The notes beneath the pieces were generated by a model. That model ran no database searches. It saw only the letters and a list, made by a program, of their open reading frames with translations, and had not been told where the DNA came from. 64,000 bases of DNA, from positions 744,001 through 808,000 of the forward strand of contig NZ_VZPG01000001.1 of the NCBI RefSeq assembly GCF_008801715.1, read 5' to 3'. Shown piece by piece: positions 26,439-35,291 of this stretch (positions within the stretch are counted from its first letter, which is position 1; each line of letters begins with the position of its first letter). Origin of the DNA: Pseudochrobactrum saccharolyticum. Lineage in GTDB: Bacteria > Pseudomonadota > Alphaproteobacteria > Rhizobiales > Rhizobiaceae. The translations under genes and the position numbers were made by a program.

Positions 26439-27628
26439 GGCATTTCCACCACTGCTTTACCGTTACGAGCAGTAACGCGGCCGCCTTTAATCACCAGCGG
26501 GCGCGGTGCCACATCAACCACCGCATGTGCCAGTGTCTGGCCGGTGAGCAATGTCATATCGGCTTTGCAGCCAACATCCAGACCATAGCCTTCCAGCTGC
26601 ATCACATCAGCGCCGCCCTGCGAACAGATATGCAGCACATGCTCCAGATCCACGTCACGACGCAGGCCGTTTTTCATGCCGATCACTTTGGCACGGTCGA
26701 TCATATCCGGCTGACCCCACGGGCCCCATGTGTCACGGATACCGTCACAACCGGCACCCATGCGGATGCCTGCTTCTTTGAGGCGCAGCACGGACGGCAC
26801 CGGAACAGAAGGAGCGCCGGTAGTGAGGATGGCGACATCCAGCTCTGCCAGCTGCTCAAGCAGGCTCGACACGCGCAGATAATCATTGGCACCGAGTGTG
26901 AAAGCATGGCTGATTGCGACTTTACCCTGCATGCCATTGGCACGGATACGCTCGAAAATCAGTTCCATGGTGAAAGCACCGAGCTCACCCAGTTCATGCA
27001 GGTGAATATCGATCGGCTTGCCATGTTTTACAGCCAGCGCAAACAGTGCATCCAGCTGGCCTTTCGGATCACGGTCGATACCGCAAGGATCAATACCGCC
27101 CAGCACTTCACAGCCCTGTTTCAGCGCTTCATCCAGCAATTCCAGTGTACCCGGCATCACCATCAGGCCGGATTGCGGGAAAGCAACGATTTCGATGTCG
27201 ATCAGGTCTTTAAGTTTCTCACGGGTTTCAAACACGCCTTCGAGAATTTTCAGACCATGGGTCGTATCAATATCCACATGGCTGCGGATATGGCTGGAAC
27301 CATGCGCAATCAGGCCGATCGCATGGCGCATCGACTGAATATGCGGATCGAGGCCGATTTCGAGACGCTTTTCACGTTCAAAATCAATACGCTCACGCAA
27401 ACTTGCCTGTTTGCCGTTCACATGCCAGTCGAGACCCCAGTTAGTTTTATCCAGATGGGTATGAGCATCAATCAGACCAGGGATAACAATATGTCCCTGA
27501 CCGTCTTCAACAGCCACACCTTCCGCACTGAGATTGGTTCCGTACTCAGCGATACGACCATTACGGATCAGAATATCGGTGACAGCACCTGCCTGCGGGC
27601 GCACATTGCGCAACAAAAGATCAGACAT
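26435..27628 (-). CDS. Cytosine-deaminase-like amidohydrolase
   Basis: 397 residues with all expected ligands of the CodA-like branch: PGLIDAHTHLDKT (HxH), DIHLHELGE (His and Glu), ISHAFTLG and GCDGIRDTWGPWG (aspartate). CodA-type enzymes deaminate or open cyclic amidine and amide rings. The protein is therefore a good candidate for the first hydrolytic step on the ligand imported by the adjacent transporter. Cytosine, creatinine, isocytosine-like or hydantoin-like compounds are all possible. It lies 6 bp after the DppC-like permease gene. Confidence 0.88.
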   Translation of the reverse strand: MSDLLLRNVRPQAGAVTDILIRNGRIAEYGTNLSAEGVAVEDGQGHIVIPGLIDAHTHLDKTNWGLDWHVNGKQASLRERIDFEREKRLEIGLDPHIQSMRHAIGLIAHGSSHIRSHVDIDTTHGLKILEGVFETREKLKDLIDIEIVAFPQSGLMVMPGTLELLDEALKQGCEVLGGIDPCGIDRDPKGQLDALFALAVKHGKPIDIHLHELGELGAFTMELIFERIRANGMQGKVAISHAFTLGANDYLRVSSLLEQLAELDVAILTTGAPSVPVPSVLRLKEAGIRMGAGCDGIRDTWGPWGQPDMIDRAKVIGMKNGLRRDVDLEHVLHICSQGGADVMQLEGYGLDVGCKADMTLLTGQTLAHAVVDVAPRPLVIKGGRVTARNGKAVVEMP

Positions 27629-27633
27629 AAATT

Positions 27634-28581
27634 TTACCTCAGTTTCGGATTAAGGGCATCGCGCAGCCAGTCGCCGAGCACGTTGACAGAAACAACGAGC
27701 AGACAGAGCTGCAGAACAGGGAAAACGGTGATCCACCACAGGCCGGAGAACAGGAACTGGTTGCCCAGACGGATCAGTGTGCCAAGGCTCGGCTGGCTCG
27801 GCGGCATACCGATACCAAGGAAGGAGAGCGTGGCTTCGGTGAGAATTGCCATACCAAAATTCAGCGTCGCTGCCACAAGGATCGGCGTCAGCGTATTCGG
27901 CAGGATATGATACATCATGATGCGGCGTGCAGGCACCTTGAGCAGACGTGCAGCCTGCACATATTCCTTGGAGCGCTCAACAATAGTTTGCGCACGCACG
28001 GTACGGGCATATTGCACCCAGCCAGACAGTGTGATCGCCAGTACCAGAACACCGGCAGCCGCATAATCACGCAGATCGGCAGGCAGCATCTGGCGCACCA
28101 CAGCACTGACCAGAATAGCGATCAGAATGGTCGGGATTGACAGCAGTACATCACCGATACGCATCAGCAGATTGTCGATGATACCCTGCATATAACCGGC
28201 GATCAGACCAAAGCTCAAACCCACGATCAGCGACAGCACAACGGAAGCCACACCGATCAGGATGGAGATACGCGAGCCATAAAGAATGGCAGAGAGAATA
28301 TCGCGTCCCTGTGTGTCTGTACCCAGCAGATAAGGCCACTGACCGTCAGCACTCCAGATCGGCGGCAGTTCGGAATTCCACAGATCAAGCTGTGCCGGAT
28401 CAAACGGATTTTGCGGTGCAATCAGCGGCGCGGCAAAAGCGGTGACGATCATGAAAAACAGCAGAAAGGCTGCAATCATTGCCGGTTTATTGCGGGTGAA
28501 TGACCACCAGAGATCACTGTCACGCATACGCTGCCAGCGGCTTTGCGGTTTCACAATCGGGGCGTTTATTTTGTCTGTCAT
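27634..28581 (-). CDS. Dpp/Opp-type ABC transporter permease (DppC-like)
   Basis: 315 residues with an N-terminal cytosolic tail, about six membrane spans and the DppC features GTDTQGRDILSAILYGSRIS and the EAA-loop EYVQAARLLKVPARRIMMYH. Together with the DppB-like protein it forms the channel. It starts 9 bp after dppB. The C-terminus contains SVNVLGDWLRDALNPKLR, typical for the family. Confidence 0.94.
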   Translation of the reverse strand: MTDKINAPIVKPQSRWQRMRDSDLWWSFTRNKPAMIAAFLLFFMIVTAFAAPLIAPQNPFDPAQLDLWNSELPPIWSADGQWPYLLGTDTQGRDILSAILYGSRISILIGVASVVLSLIVGLSFGLIAGYMQGIIDNLLMRIGDVLLSIPTILIAILVSAVVRQMLPADLRDYAAAGVLVLAITLSGWVQYARTVRAQTIVERSKEYVQAARLLKVPARRIMMYHILPNTLTPILVAATLNFGMAILTEATLSFLGIGMPPSQPSLGTLIRLGNQFLFSGLWWITVFPVLQLCLLVVSVNVLGDWLRDALNPKLR

Positions 28582-28590
28582 GTCTGCCCC

Positions 28591-29562
28591 TTAACGTGTA
28601 GCGGCGCGCAGGCGCGGATCAATCACAGCATAGGTGATATCAACAAGCGTATTCAGCGCAACAAAGATGAAAGATACAATGCAAAGATAGGCGGCCATCA
28701 CCGGAATATCGATGAATGTCACAGCCTGAATGAACAGCATGCCCATGCCCGGCCACTGGAACACGGTCTCGGTAATCAGCGCAAAAGCGATCAGCGAGCC
28801 GACATTCATCGCAGTCATAGTCACAACTGGCATTAAGCAGTTGCGCAGTGCATGGCGGAAATAGATGCGATAGCGCGGAATGCCACGGGCGCGAGCGAAT
28901 TTAACAAAATCTGAGCGCAGGGTTTCCAGCATTTCAGCGCGCACCAGACGCATAATCAGCGTAATCTGATAGAGCGACAATGCAATGGATGGCAGGATCA
29001 GCGCCATGCGTCCGGAATGGGTGAGGAAGCCTGTCGACCACCAGCCGAGCTGCACGACATCACCGCGACCAAAGGCAGGCAGCAAACCAAGACTTACCGA
29101 GAAGACGAGAATAAGCAGAATACCGACCACAAAACTCGGCAAAGACACGCCGATGATTGAAGCGAACTGGAACAGTTCCGTATACCATTTGCCACGATGG
29201 ATGGCCGTAATTACCCCCATCGGAATACCGATAATCAGCGACAGCAGCGTGGCGACAATCACCAGCTCCATCGTTGCGGGAAAGCTCTCGGCGATCAGTC
29301 CCAGCACTTCCTGACCATTACGGTAGGAAATACCGAAATTGCCCTGAACAGCATCGCTGACGAAACGCGCATATTGCGTGATAAAACCGTCATTCAGCCC
29401 CAGACGCTCGCGCAGATTGTCACGGTCGATCTGGCTCATCTGTTCATTGGCCATCAGTTCAACAGGATCGCCCGCAAAACGGAAAATCATGAAAGCCAGC
29501 AATGCCACGGCGAGCATAACCATCGCCGCATTTGCCAGTCGCTTGATTATAAATACAAGCAT
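28591..29562 (-). CDS. Dpp/Opp-type ABC transporter permease (DppB-like)
   Basis: 323 residues: MLVFIIKRLANAAMVMLAVA at the start, RERLGLNDGFITQYARFVSD, the GNFGISYRNGQ segment, an EAA-loop (DFVKFARARGIPRYRIYFRH) and a final INTLVDITYAVIDPR-like segment. Spans number about six. It follows the first binding-protein gene by 170 bp, a gap holding a strong hairpin that may lower the level of membrane-protein message. Confidence 0.94.
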   Translation of the reverse strand: MLVFIIKRLANAAMVMLAVALLAFMIFRFAGDPVELMANEQMSQIDRDNLRERLGLNDGFITQYARFVSDAVQGNFGISYRNGQEVLGLIAESFPATMELVIVATLLSLIIGIPMGVITAIHRGKWYTELFQFASIIGVSLPSFVVGILLILVFSVSLGLLPAFGRGDVVQLGWWSTGFLTHSGRMALILPSIALSLYQITLIMRLVRAEMLETLRSDFVKFARARGIPRYRIYFRHALRNCLMPVVTMTAMNVGSLIAFALITETVFQWPGMGMLFIQAVTFIDIPVMAAYLCIVSFIFVALNTLVDITYAVIDPRLRAATR

Positions 29563-29621
29563 TCAGTTCCCTCTCCCAAGGATAATCATGCTATGCCGCA
29601 ATCTGTATGACCGCGGCATAG

Positions 29622-29665
29622 ACAGAGCATTTTCTAAGCAGTTTAATATGTTGAAAATGCTCTGT
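29622..29665 (-). promoter_or_regulatory. Strong intercistronic hairpin between binding protein and permease genes
   Basis: ACAGAGCATTTTC / GAAAATGCTCTGT is a perfect 13-bp stem with an 18-base loop. No T-run follows on the minus strand. It probably stabilises the upstream binding-protein message or partly attenuates the downstream genes. The GAGCATTTTC core could also be part of a dispersed repeat. Confidence 0.55.
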
Positions 29666-29732
29666 TTCTTTGAGTTAACGCGCATTTTAATCCGAAAACC
29701 GCTTCACACTTTTCGGAATGCGCTTGGTCTTG

Positions 29733-31304
29733 TTATTTCTTCAGAACAGTCAGCCAGTGGCGCGGCTTGTTATCAGCCTGCTGGACAACGCTTTCCACTT
29801 TGTCGGTGAGAACCCATGCAATCGGCTGCTGGTGCAGCGGCAACTGGATAATTTCTTTTTTGACGATTTCCAGTGCCTGTGTCTGCAAGGCCAGACGCTT
29901 CTCACGATCCATTTCTGTGGAAGCTGTTGTCACCAGCTTGTCCAGTTCCGGATAGGACCAGCCACCCCAGTTGAACACACCGGCAACGCCGGATTTGGTC
30001 TGGATGACCTGCATCAGAATGGAATAGCTGTCGAGCATCGGCTCATTCGCCCAGCCGAGAATATAGGCATCAGCCTGACCGGCTGTACGTTTTGGTGCCT
30101 GTACGGCTGTCGGCCCGATATCCAGCGACGGTTTGAAACCGGCACGGGTCAGCATGGAAACCATGCCGTTGCACAGTTCTTCTTCATTCAGGTAGTTTTC
30201 ATAGGTACAGACCAGCGTGAACGGGAAGCCTTCCGCGCCGTTTTCCTTCAGCAGCGATTTCGCCTTGTCCACATCATAGCCGTAGAGCGTATCCAGTTCC
30301 GGCACATAGCCCGGAATTTCCGGTGCAATAATCGTACCGGCATTGCGGGATTTATCACGCATAATGCGCTTTTTAATCAGATCCATATCCAGCGCATGGG
30401 CAAAAGCCTGACGCACGCCCAGCTTGTTGAACTGGTTTTCATCACCGTTGTGCAGCTTCTCACGACGCTGAAAACCGACAAATACAGTGCGCAGATCGGT
30501 GCGCTCCATCAGGCGCAGACCCGGAGCTGAAGCCAGACGCGCCAGATCCTGTGTCGGCGCGGATTCAGAGAAATCCACATCGCCGCCAAGCAGCGCTGCT
30601 ACGCGGGTTGCAGCAGAGGTAATCGGGGTAAATTCGATCTTGTCGATATTGTGCTGCGGCTTGTCCCACCAGCCTTCATTTTTCAGCAGGATGGTTTTGC
30701 TGTCCGGCACGCGGCTTTCCAGCTTGAACGGGCCGGTACCATTGGTGTTATAGGTCGCATAGCCTTCCTTCTGTCCGCCCACATCGGTCGGCAGCAGGGA
30801 ATCGTTTTTCACCAGCCAGTCTTCATCAAACATATGAATATTGGTCAGGTCGTTGAGCAGCAGCGGATAAGGGCCGGTCAGCTCGATATCGATTGTATAA
30901 TCGTCAACAATTTTAGCGGATTTATAGGCCGGCAGATTGCCACGCAGCGGCGATGTCGGGTGGCTTACACGGGTGAGCGAAGCCAGAACGTCTTTAGCGG
31001 TGAAATCCGCACCATCATGGAACTTCACATCCTTGCGCAGATTAAAGCGCCATGTGTTTTCGCCGACAACTTCCCAGCTGGTTGCAAGGGACGGCTCGAT
31101 CTTCAGATCGGCATTATAGCGCACGAGCCCTTCATAAATGTGGCTGAGAAAGGCAATCGTATAGCTGTCGCCGTAGGAATAAGGGTCCATCGAATAGACA
31201 TCATGCGCTGCGCCCCAGCGCAAAGTCTCAGCAGAAGCAATATGCGCGGTATGACCTAATGCGAAAGCCATCAGACCCGCGAGGATCGATTTTCTGAATT
31301 TCAT
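29733..31304 (-). CDS. Dpp-type ABC substrate-binding protein 1
   Basis: 523 residues from ATG 31304 behind GGGGAA; a TTG five codons earlier is not preferred. A Sec signal (KFRKSILAGLMAFALGHTAH, cleavage near ASA-ET) precedes an SBP family 5 fold: LRWGAAHDVYSMDPYSYGDS, FTAKDVLASLTRVSHPTSPL, and FVGFQRREKLHNGDENQFNK. It is a close paralogue of the next protein upstream. It supplies the Dpp-type importer; the ligand need not be a peptide, since neighbours encode cyclic-amide hydrolases. Confidence 0.93.
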   Translation of the reverse strand: MKFRKSILAGLMAFALGHTAHIASAETLRWGAAHDVYSMDPYSYGDSYTIAFLSHIYEGLVRYNADLKIEPSLATSWEVVGENTWRFNLRKDVKFHDGADFTAKDVLASLTRVSHPTSPLRGNLPAYKSAKIVDDYTIDIELTGPYPLLLNDLTNIHMFDEDWLVKNDSLLPTDVGGQKEGYATYNTNGTGPFKLESRVPDSKTILLKNEGWWDKPQHNIDKIEFTPITSAATRVAALLGGDVDFSESAPTQDLARLASAPGLRLMERTDLRTVFVGFQRREKLHNGDENQFNKLGVRQAFAHALDMDLIKKRIMRDKSRNAGTIIAPEIPGYVPELDTLYGYDVDKAKSLLKENGAEGFPFTLVCTYENYLNEEELCNGMVSMLTRAGFKPSLDIGPTAVQAPKRTAGQADAYILGWANEPMLDSYSILMQVIQTKSGVAGVFNWGGWSYPELDKLVTTASTEMDREKRLALQTQALEIVKKEIIQLPLHQQPIAWVLTDKVESVVQQADNKPRHWLTVLKK

Positions 31305-31384
31305 GAATTTGTTCCCCAAAAAAAGACAACCGGCTCTTCACTCTTGATGGTGTTTTGTCCGGACGGGGAGAGTGTGTGGAATTC

Positions 31385-31420
31385 AGAATTCATTGTCAAC
31401 TAAATTGTCGACATATTTTT
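31385..31420. promoter_or_regulatory. Candidate GntR operators upstream of binding protein 1
   Basis: TTGTCAAC (31393-31400) is followed by TTGTCGACATATTT (31405-31418). TGTCGACAT recurs upstream of the GntR gene itself (34065-34073) and TTGTCAACATATTTGT upstream of binding protein 2. The site is about 85-110 bp upstream of the start. Confidence 0.5.
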
Positions 31421-31477
31421 TTACAAAATATTAGAGCAAACAGATAATATCGGGGAAAACCCGATCCAAAAACAGAA

Positions 31478-31510
31478 ACAGCGCCTGCAAATGAACCTTG
31501 CAGGCGCTGT
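31478..31510 (-). terminator. Rho-independent terminator of binding protein 2 gene
   Basis: ACAGCGCCTGCAA / TTGCAGGCGCTGT forms a perfect 13-bp stem, followed on the minus strand by TTTCTGTTTTT. It makes the second binding-protein gene its own transcription unit. Confidence 0.85.
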
Positions 31511-31538
31511 AAATATCGAAATTCAGCAAATATTATGC

Positions 31539-33104
31539 TTATTTAGCAATACGCGTCAGCCAGTGGCGCGGCTTATTGTCGGCACGAATGGTGACATCTT
31601 CCACTTTTTTGGTCATGCCCCATGCCATCGGCTGCTGATGCAGCGGAATCATGATCACTTCGGATTTAACAATGCCGAGCGCCTCAGACTCCAAAGCCAG
31701 ACGCTTGTCACGATCCATTTCCAGCGCTGCTTTTTCCGTCAGCGCATCGAGTTCAGGATAAGACCAGCCGCCATAGTTTGCCACACCGGCAGCGCCTTTG
31801 CGCGATGACAGAACCTGCACCAGAATGGAATAGGCATCCAGTGTCGGCTCATTCGCCCAGCCGATCATGAACATATCGGATTTACCGCTGGAGCGTTTCG
31901 GTGCCTGAACAGCACGCGGCCCGATATCCAGCTTCGGCTTCAAACCGACACGGCTCAGCATGGTGACGATTACCGAGCAGACATCCTCTTCATTCACGCT
32001 CTCATCATTCATACAGAGATAGGTGAATTCTGTGCCGACAGCACCGGCTTCTTCCAGCAGTTTTTTGGACAGTTCCGGATCATATTTTGTCGGAATATCC
32101 AGCTCTTTCGTATAGCCCGGAATTTCCGGCGCAACGACAGTACCAGCCGTATGGGTCATGCCGCGCATGACGCGTTTTGCCAGCAAATCACGGTCAATCG
32201 CATGGTCAATTGCCTGACGCACACGAATATCGTTGAAGAAATTATCGCGGCCGTCGTTCAGCTTTTCCTTGCGGTTGAACACCAGATTGATGGTGCGCAG
32301 ATCAGGACGCTGCTCCACACGAATATCCGGTGTGCTTTCCAGACGCTTCACATCCTGCAGCGGCACACCATCTACCAGATCAATCTCGCCGGAAAGCAGG
32401 GCTGCAACACGGGTTGCAGGCGAGGCAATCGGGGTAAATTCAATACGGTCGAGATTGTGCTTCGGTGTATCCCACCAACCATTATGTTTGACCAGAATGG
32501 TCTTGCTGTCCGGCACACGGCTTTCGAGCTGGAACGGGCCTGTACCATTGGTGTGGAAGGTTGTGTAACCTTCAACCTGACCACCAACATCGGTCGGCAT
32601 TTCAGAATTATTTTTCACCAGCCAGTCGCCGTCGAACATGAAAATATTGGTCATGTCGTTCAGGAAAAGCGGGCTTGGCGACGAAACTTCAATATCAACG
32701 GTGTAATCATCAACAGCCGTTGCGCCGACAAACAGCGGAATATTGCCGCGCAACGGTGAAGACGGATGGCTGACGCGCTTCATGGAAGCGAGAACATCCG
32801 CGGAGGTGAAATCGGAACCGTCCTGAAATTTCACACCTTCACGCAGTTTGAAGCGCCAGACCTTATTGTCGATCAGCTCCCAGCTGGTTGCCAGTGCAGG
32901 CTCGACAACAAATTCAGGCGTATAGCGCACCAGACCTTCGTAAATATGGTTCAGAAACGCCAGATTGGACGTGCTGCCATAGGAATACGGATCCAGCGAG
33001 AAAATATCGCGAGCACCGCCCCAGCGCAGTGTCTCAGCAAAAGATGCAGTGCTGATACAGGTTGCAACCGTACAGAATAATAGTTTTTTCAGTAGTGAAG
33101 TCAT
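31539..33104 (-). CDS. Dpp-type ABC substrate-binding protein 2
   Basis: 521 residues with a Sec signal (LLKKLLFCTVATCISTASFA). It matches binding protein 1 along its length: LRWGGARDIFSLDPYSYGST, SADVLASMKRVSHPSSPLRG, LESRVPDSKTILVKHNGWWD and the closing RADNKPRHWLTRIAK. It is monocistronic, ended by its own terminator, and has its own operator copy. Having two such proteins for one set of permeases suggests two related ligands or different affinities, arising by local gene duplication. Confidence 0.93.
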   Translation of the reverse strand: MTSLLKKLLFCTVATCISTASFAETLRWGGARDIFSLDPYSYGSTSNLAFLNHIYEGLVRYTPEFVVEPALATSWELIDNKVWRFKLREGVKFQDGSDFTSADVLASMKRVSHPSSPLRGNIPLFVGATAVDDYTVDIEVSSPSPLFLNDMTNIFMFDGDWLVKNNSEMPTDVGGQVEGYTTFHTNGTGPFQLESRVPDSKTILVKHNGWWDTPKHNLDRIEFTPIASPATRVAALLSGEIDLVDGVPLQDVKRLESTPDIRVEQRPDLRTINLVFNRKEKLNDGRDNFFNDIRVRQAIDHAIDRDLLAKRVMRGMTHTAGTVVAPEIPGYTKELDIPTKYDPELSKKLLEEAGAVGTEFTYLCMNDESVNEEDVCSVIVTMLSRVGLKPKLDIGPRAVQAPKRSSGKSDMFMIGWANEPTLDAYSILVQVLSSRKGAAGVANYGGWSYPELDALTEKAALEMDRDKRLALESEALGIVKSEVIMIPLHQQPMAWGMTKKVEDVTIRADNKPRHWLTRIAK

Positions 33105-33198
33105 AGTCGTCCCTCTCGCCGACAGATAACAGCACCCTCCTTTTCCTCAGACGGGAGAGTGCCGAACAGGATTGAGACGATGTTTTATGCAGACATAA

Positions 33199-33216
33199 TT
33201 GTCAACATATTTGTCA
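33199..33216. promoter_or_regulatory. Candidate GntR operator upstream of binding protein 2
   Basis: TTGTCAACATATTTGTCA includes CAACATATTTGT (33203-33214), an exact 12-base match to the site upstream of the flavin reductase gene at 21370-21381. Confidence 0.5.
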
Positions 33217-33231
33217 TCAAATATTTTAAAC

Positions 33232-33270
33232 AGTATAAAAAACTCCGGCAGGCCTGCGGCTTACCGGAGC
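33232..33270 (-). terminator. Terminator of the GntR gene
   Basis: CTCCGG / CCGGAG stem enclosing a GC-rich inner part (with palindrome CAGGCCTG), followed on the minus strand by AGTTTTTTATAC. Confidence 0.75.
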
Positions 33271-33297
33271 TAAAAATCGTGCAATTATAAATGGAAA

Positions 33298-33984
33298 TCA
33301 GAGCAATGCGGCGCGCAGACTGGAGGACTGATCTTTGTCATCTTCCAGTTCCAGCTCACATTCGACACGGTCGAGATGTTCAATCACGGCTTTGATTGCC
33401 GTTTCCGTGTCACCACGCGCAATATGTTCGACAATTGCCTGATGTTCATCCGGCCCGCAATTATGCAAATGGCGTGAGCGATAAACGGCCGTAATCAGCG
33501 ATGTGCGCGAGATCAGATCTTTGACAATACCATAGAGGAAAGATGACCCTGCAAGCTCTGCCAGCAACAGATGAAAACCACCGGACAGACGAATAATATC
33601 CGTGCGATTGCCCTGCCGGTCAGCATTGCGCTCCTCTTCCACATGGGCATTCAACCGCTGAACATGCTCTTTATTGATATTCTCGCACAAGCGTTCAACC
33701 ACGCGATGTTCAATAGCGCGGCGGGCATAGAATACATCCCGCGCTTCTTCCACCGATGGCTCCGATACAAATGCACCGCGATTGGCCTGAATTGTCACCA
33801 ACCCTTCACGCTCAAGCGTAGCCAGTGCCTGACGGATACGCGCACGGCTGACATCAAAAATTTCCGCCAGCTCTTCTTCTTTCAGCCGCGTGCCGGGCTT
33901 CAGCCGCCGTTCGGCAATCGAGAGCCATATCCTGTCAAATATCTGACTTGCCGGCGTAGCCTGGGCACTTTCTGCCTTGGACAT
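33298..33984 (-). CDS. GntR family regulator, FCD subfamily
   Basis: 228 residues. The N-terminal winged helix-turn-helix has RLKPGTRLKEEELAEIFDVS followed by RARIRQALATLEREGLV. The C-terminal FCD domain (about 85-215) has FHLLLAELAGS and metal-type histidines in HQAIVEHI and the final EHLDR helix. Such proteins bind small carboxylates or ring compounds and usually repress the neighbouring catabolic operon. Matching operator candidates lie before this gene, both binding-protein genes and the flavin reductase operon, so it is the likely regulator of this region. Confidence 0.92.
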   Translation of the reverse strand: MSKAESAQATPASQIFDRIWLSIAERRLKPGTRLKEEELAEIFDVSRARIRQALATLEREGLVTIQANRGAFVSEPSVEEARDVFYARRAIEHRVVERLCENINKEHVQRLNAHVEEERNADRQGNRTDIIRLSGGFHLLLAELAGSSFLYGIVKDLISRTSLITAVYRSRHLHNCGPDEHQAIVEHIARGDTETAIKAVIEHLDRVECELELEDDKDQSSSLRAALL

Positions 33985-34062
33985 GGAAACTCCCGTTATT
34001 TCACTTATCTCTCAATTCGTATCAGGCATGCATAATCCTGCCTGTTTAATTATTTTCAAGAG

Positions 34063-34080
34063 AATGTCGACATGATTGTT
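34063..34080. promoter_or_regulatory. Candidate autoregulatory operator of the GntR gene
   Basis: AATGTCGACATGATTGTT includes TGTCGACAT, shared with 31406-31414. It lies about 80-95 bp upstream of the start, a position that fits autoregulation. Confidence 0.45.
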
Positions 34081-34128
34081 CTGAATATTGCTGCTGAATG
34101 TCTGACAAATAGGTGTAAATATCAAGAA

Positions 34129-34163
34129 GGTAAAATAAAAGCCCGCGATCAGAGATCGCGGGC
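34129..34163 (-). terminator. Rho-independent terminator of the Pot-type operon
   Basis: GCCCGCGATC / GATCGCGGGC (perfect 10-bp stem, AGA loop), followed on the minus strand by TTTTATTTTACC. It ends the operon whose last gene is the binding protein at 34192. Confidence 0.9.
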
Positions 34164-34191
34164 CATATAGTTTCAAGCAAAAAGCGGCTGA

Positions 34192-35241
34192 TTAACGCTC
34201 GATTGTGCGGTTCCAGCGGCTGTTCCATGCCTGACGGTTTTTATTGACCGCATCCCAGTCCAGAACATTTGCAGTTTCCATGTAACCACGGAATGCTGTG
34301 AGCTTGGCAGCTGCATCTTCATTGCCGGCCTTGGCATTGATGTTCGAAGGAATGATATTGCCATTGTCCAGAGCAAGGCTCTGGGCATCGGCGGACAGCA
34401 GATAATGTGCCAGTTTCTGGCTCAGTTCCGGCTCGCTATTATTGGCAATCACACACTGGGTAACGGCCAGAACCACCGAACCTTCCTTAGGCTGCGCATA
34501 TTCCACCGGAATACCTTTGTCCTTCAGATTGTTCACGCCGGTAGGTGTCAGCGGGAAAATAGCCGCTTCGCCGGTCTGCACCATTTCAGAGATTTTGGCC
34601 GAGCTTGGAATGAACTCGATCACATTCTTGCCGATGGTGTCGGAGAATTTCTCAAAACCCGGCTCAACATTGTTTTCATCGCCGCCCTGAATGCGGTTAA
34701 ACATCAGGAATGCGTGAAGGCCAAAGCTGGATGCCGAAGCGGACTGAAACACAACCGCATTGGCAAATTTAGGGTCAGCCATATCCATCCATGAGGTTGG
34801 TGCTGCCCAGCCTTTTTCATCAAACAGCTTTTTATTATAGGCAAGACCGGTCATGCCCATATCAACGCCGATGGCCATATCGTCTTTCAGACGCGCTGCC
34901 GGCTGGATTTCTTTCAGCACCGGATCATCAGAGATCGGCTGACAAAGATTGCTGCCGATAGCGCGTACCATCACGCCGTCGTCCAGCAGCATGACATGCA
35001 TCTGCGGATTGTCTTTGGCGGCAGTTGCTTTGGCCAGAATATCGGCCGAAGTGCCCGGAACCACGACAACTTTAACATTGTTGGCTTTTTCAAAAGGCGG
35101 CAGAACATGCTCGGTATAAGCGCGTTCAAAATTACCGCCATTCATGCCGATATAGAGTGTCTTGGTTTCTGCCTGTGCAGCTGTTGCAACAGCAGCGGCA
35201 CCCAATGCCAGAACGGAAACCATTGTCAGTTTAGAATTCAT
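34192..35241 (-). CDS. Pot-type ABC substrate-binding protein
   Basis: 349 residues with a Sec signal (MNSKLTMVSVLALGAAAVAT, cleavage near AQA-ET). The fold is that of the PotD/iron(III)-type extracellular binding proteins: KTLYIGMNGGNFERAYTEHV, KNVIEFIPSSAKISEMVQTG and EGSVVLAVTQCVIANNSEPE. It would hand substrate to the Pot-type permeases at 38164 and 38963. Its placement downstream of a three-subunit amino-acid/opine-type dehydrogenase suggests an amino acid or opine ligand rather than polyamine. Confidence 0.9.
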   Translation of the reverse strand: MNSKLTMVSVLALGAAAVATAAQAETKTLYIGMNGGNFERAYTEHVLPPFEKANNVKVVVVPGTSADILAKATAAKDNPQMHVMLLDDGVMVRAIGSNLCQPISDDPVLKEIQPAARLKDDMAIGVDMGMTGLAYNKKLFDEKGWAAPTSWMDMADPKFANAVVFQSASASSFGLHAFLMFNRIQGGDENNVEPGFEKFSDTIGKNVIEFIPSSAKISEMVQTGEAAIFPLTPTGVNNLKDKGIPVEYAQPKEGSVVLAVTQCVIANNSEPELSQKLAHYLLSADAQSLALDNGNIIPSNINAKAGNEDAAAKLTAFRGYMETANVLDWDAVNKNRQAWNSRWNRTIER

Positions 35242-35291
35242 TTCGTGCTACTCCCATTATGAAGATTAAAGATTGCCTTGTCCGCCCGTTC

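Noticed and set aside
26423-27910. 495-residue open frame on the plus strand opposite the amidohydrolase genes
   Set aside because: It is antisense to a well-supported gene with all catalytic residues and is rich in His, Thr and Gln, as shadow frames here are.
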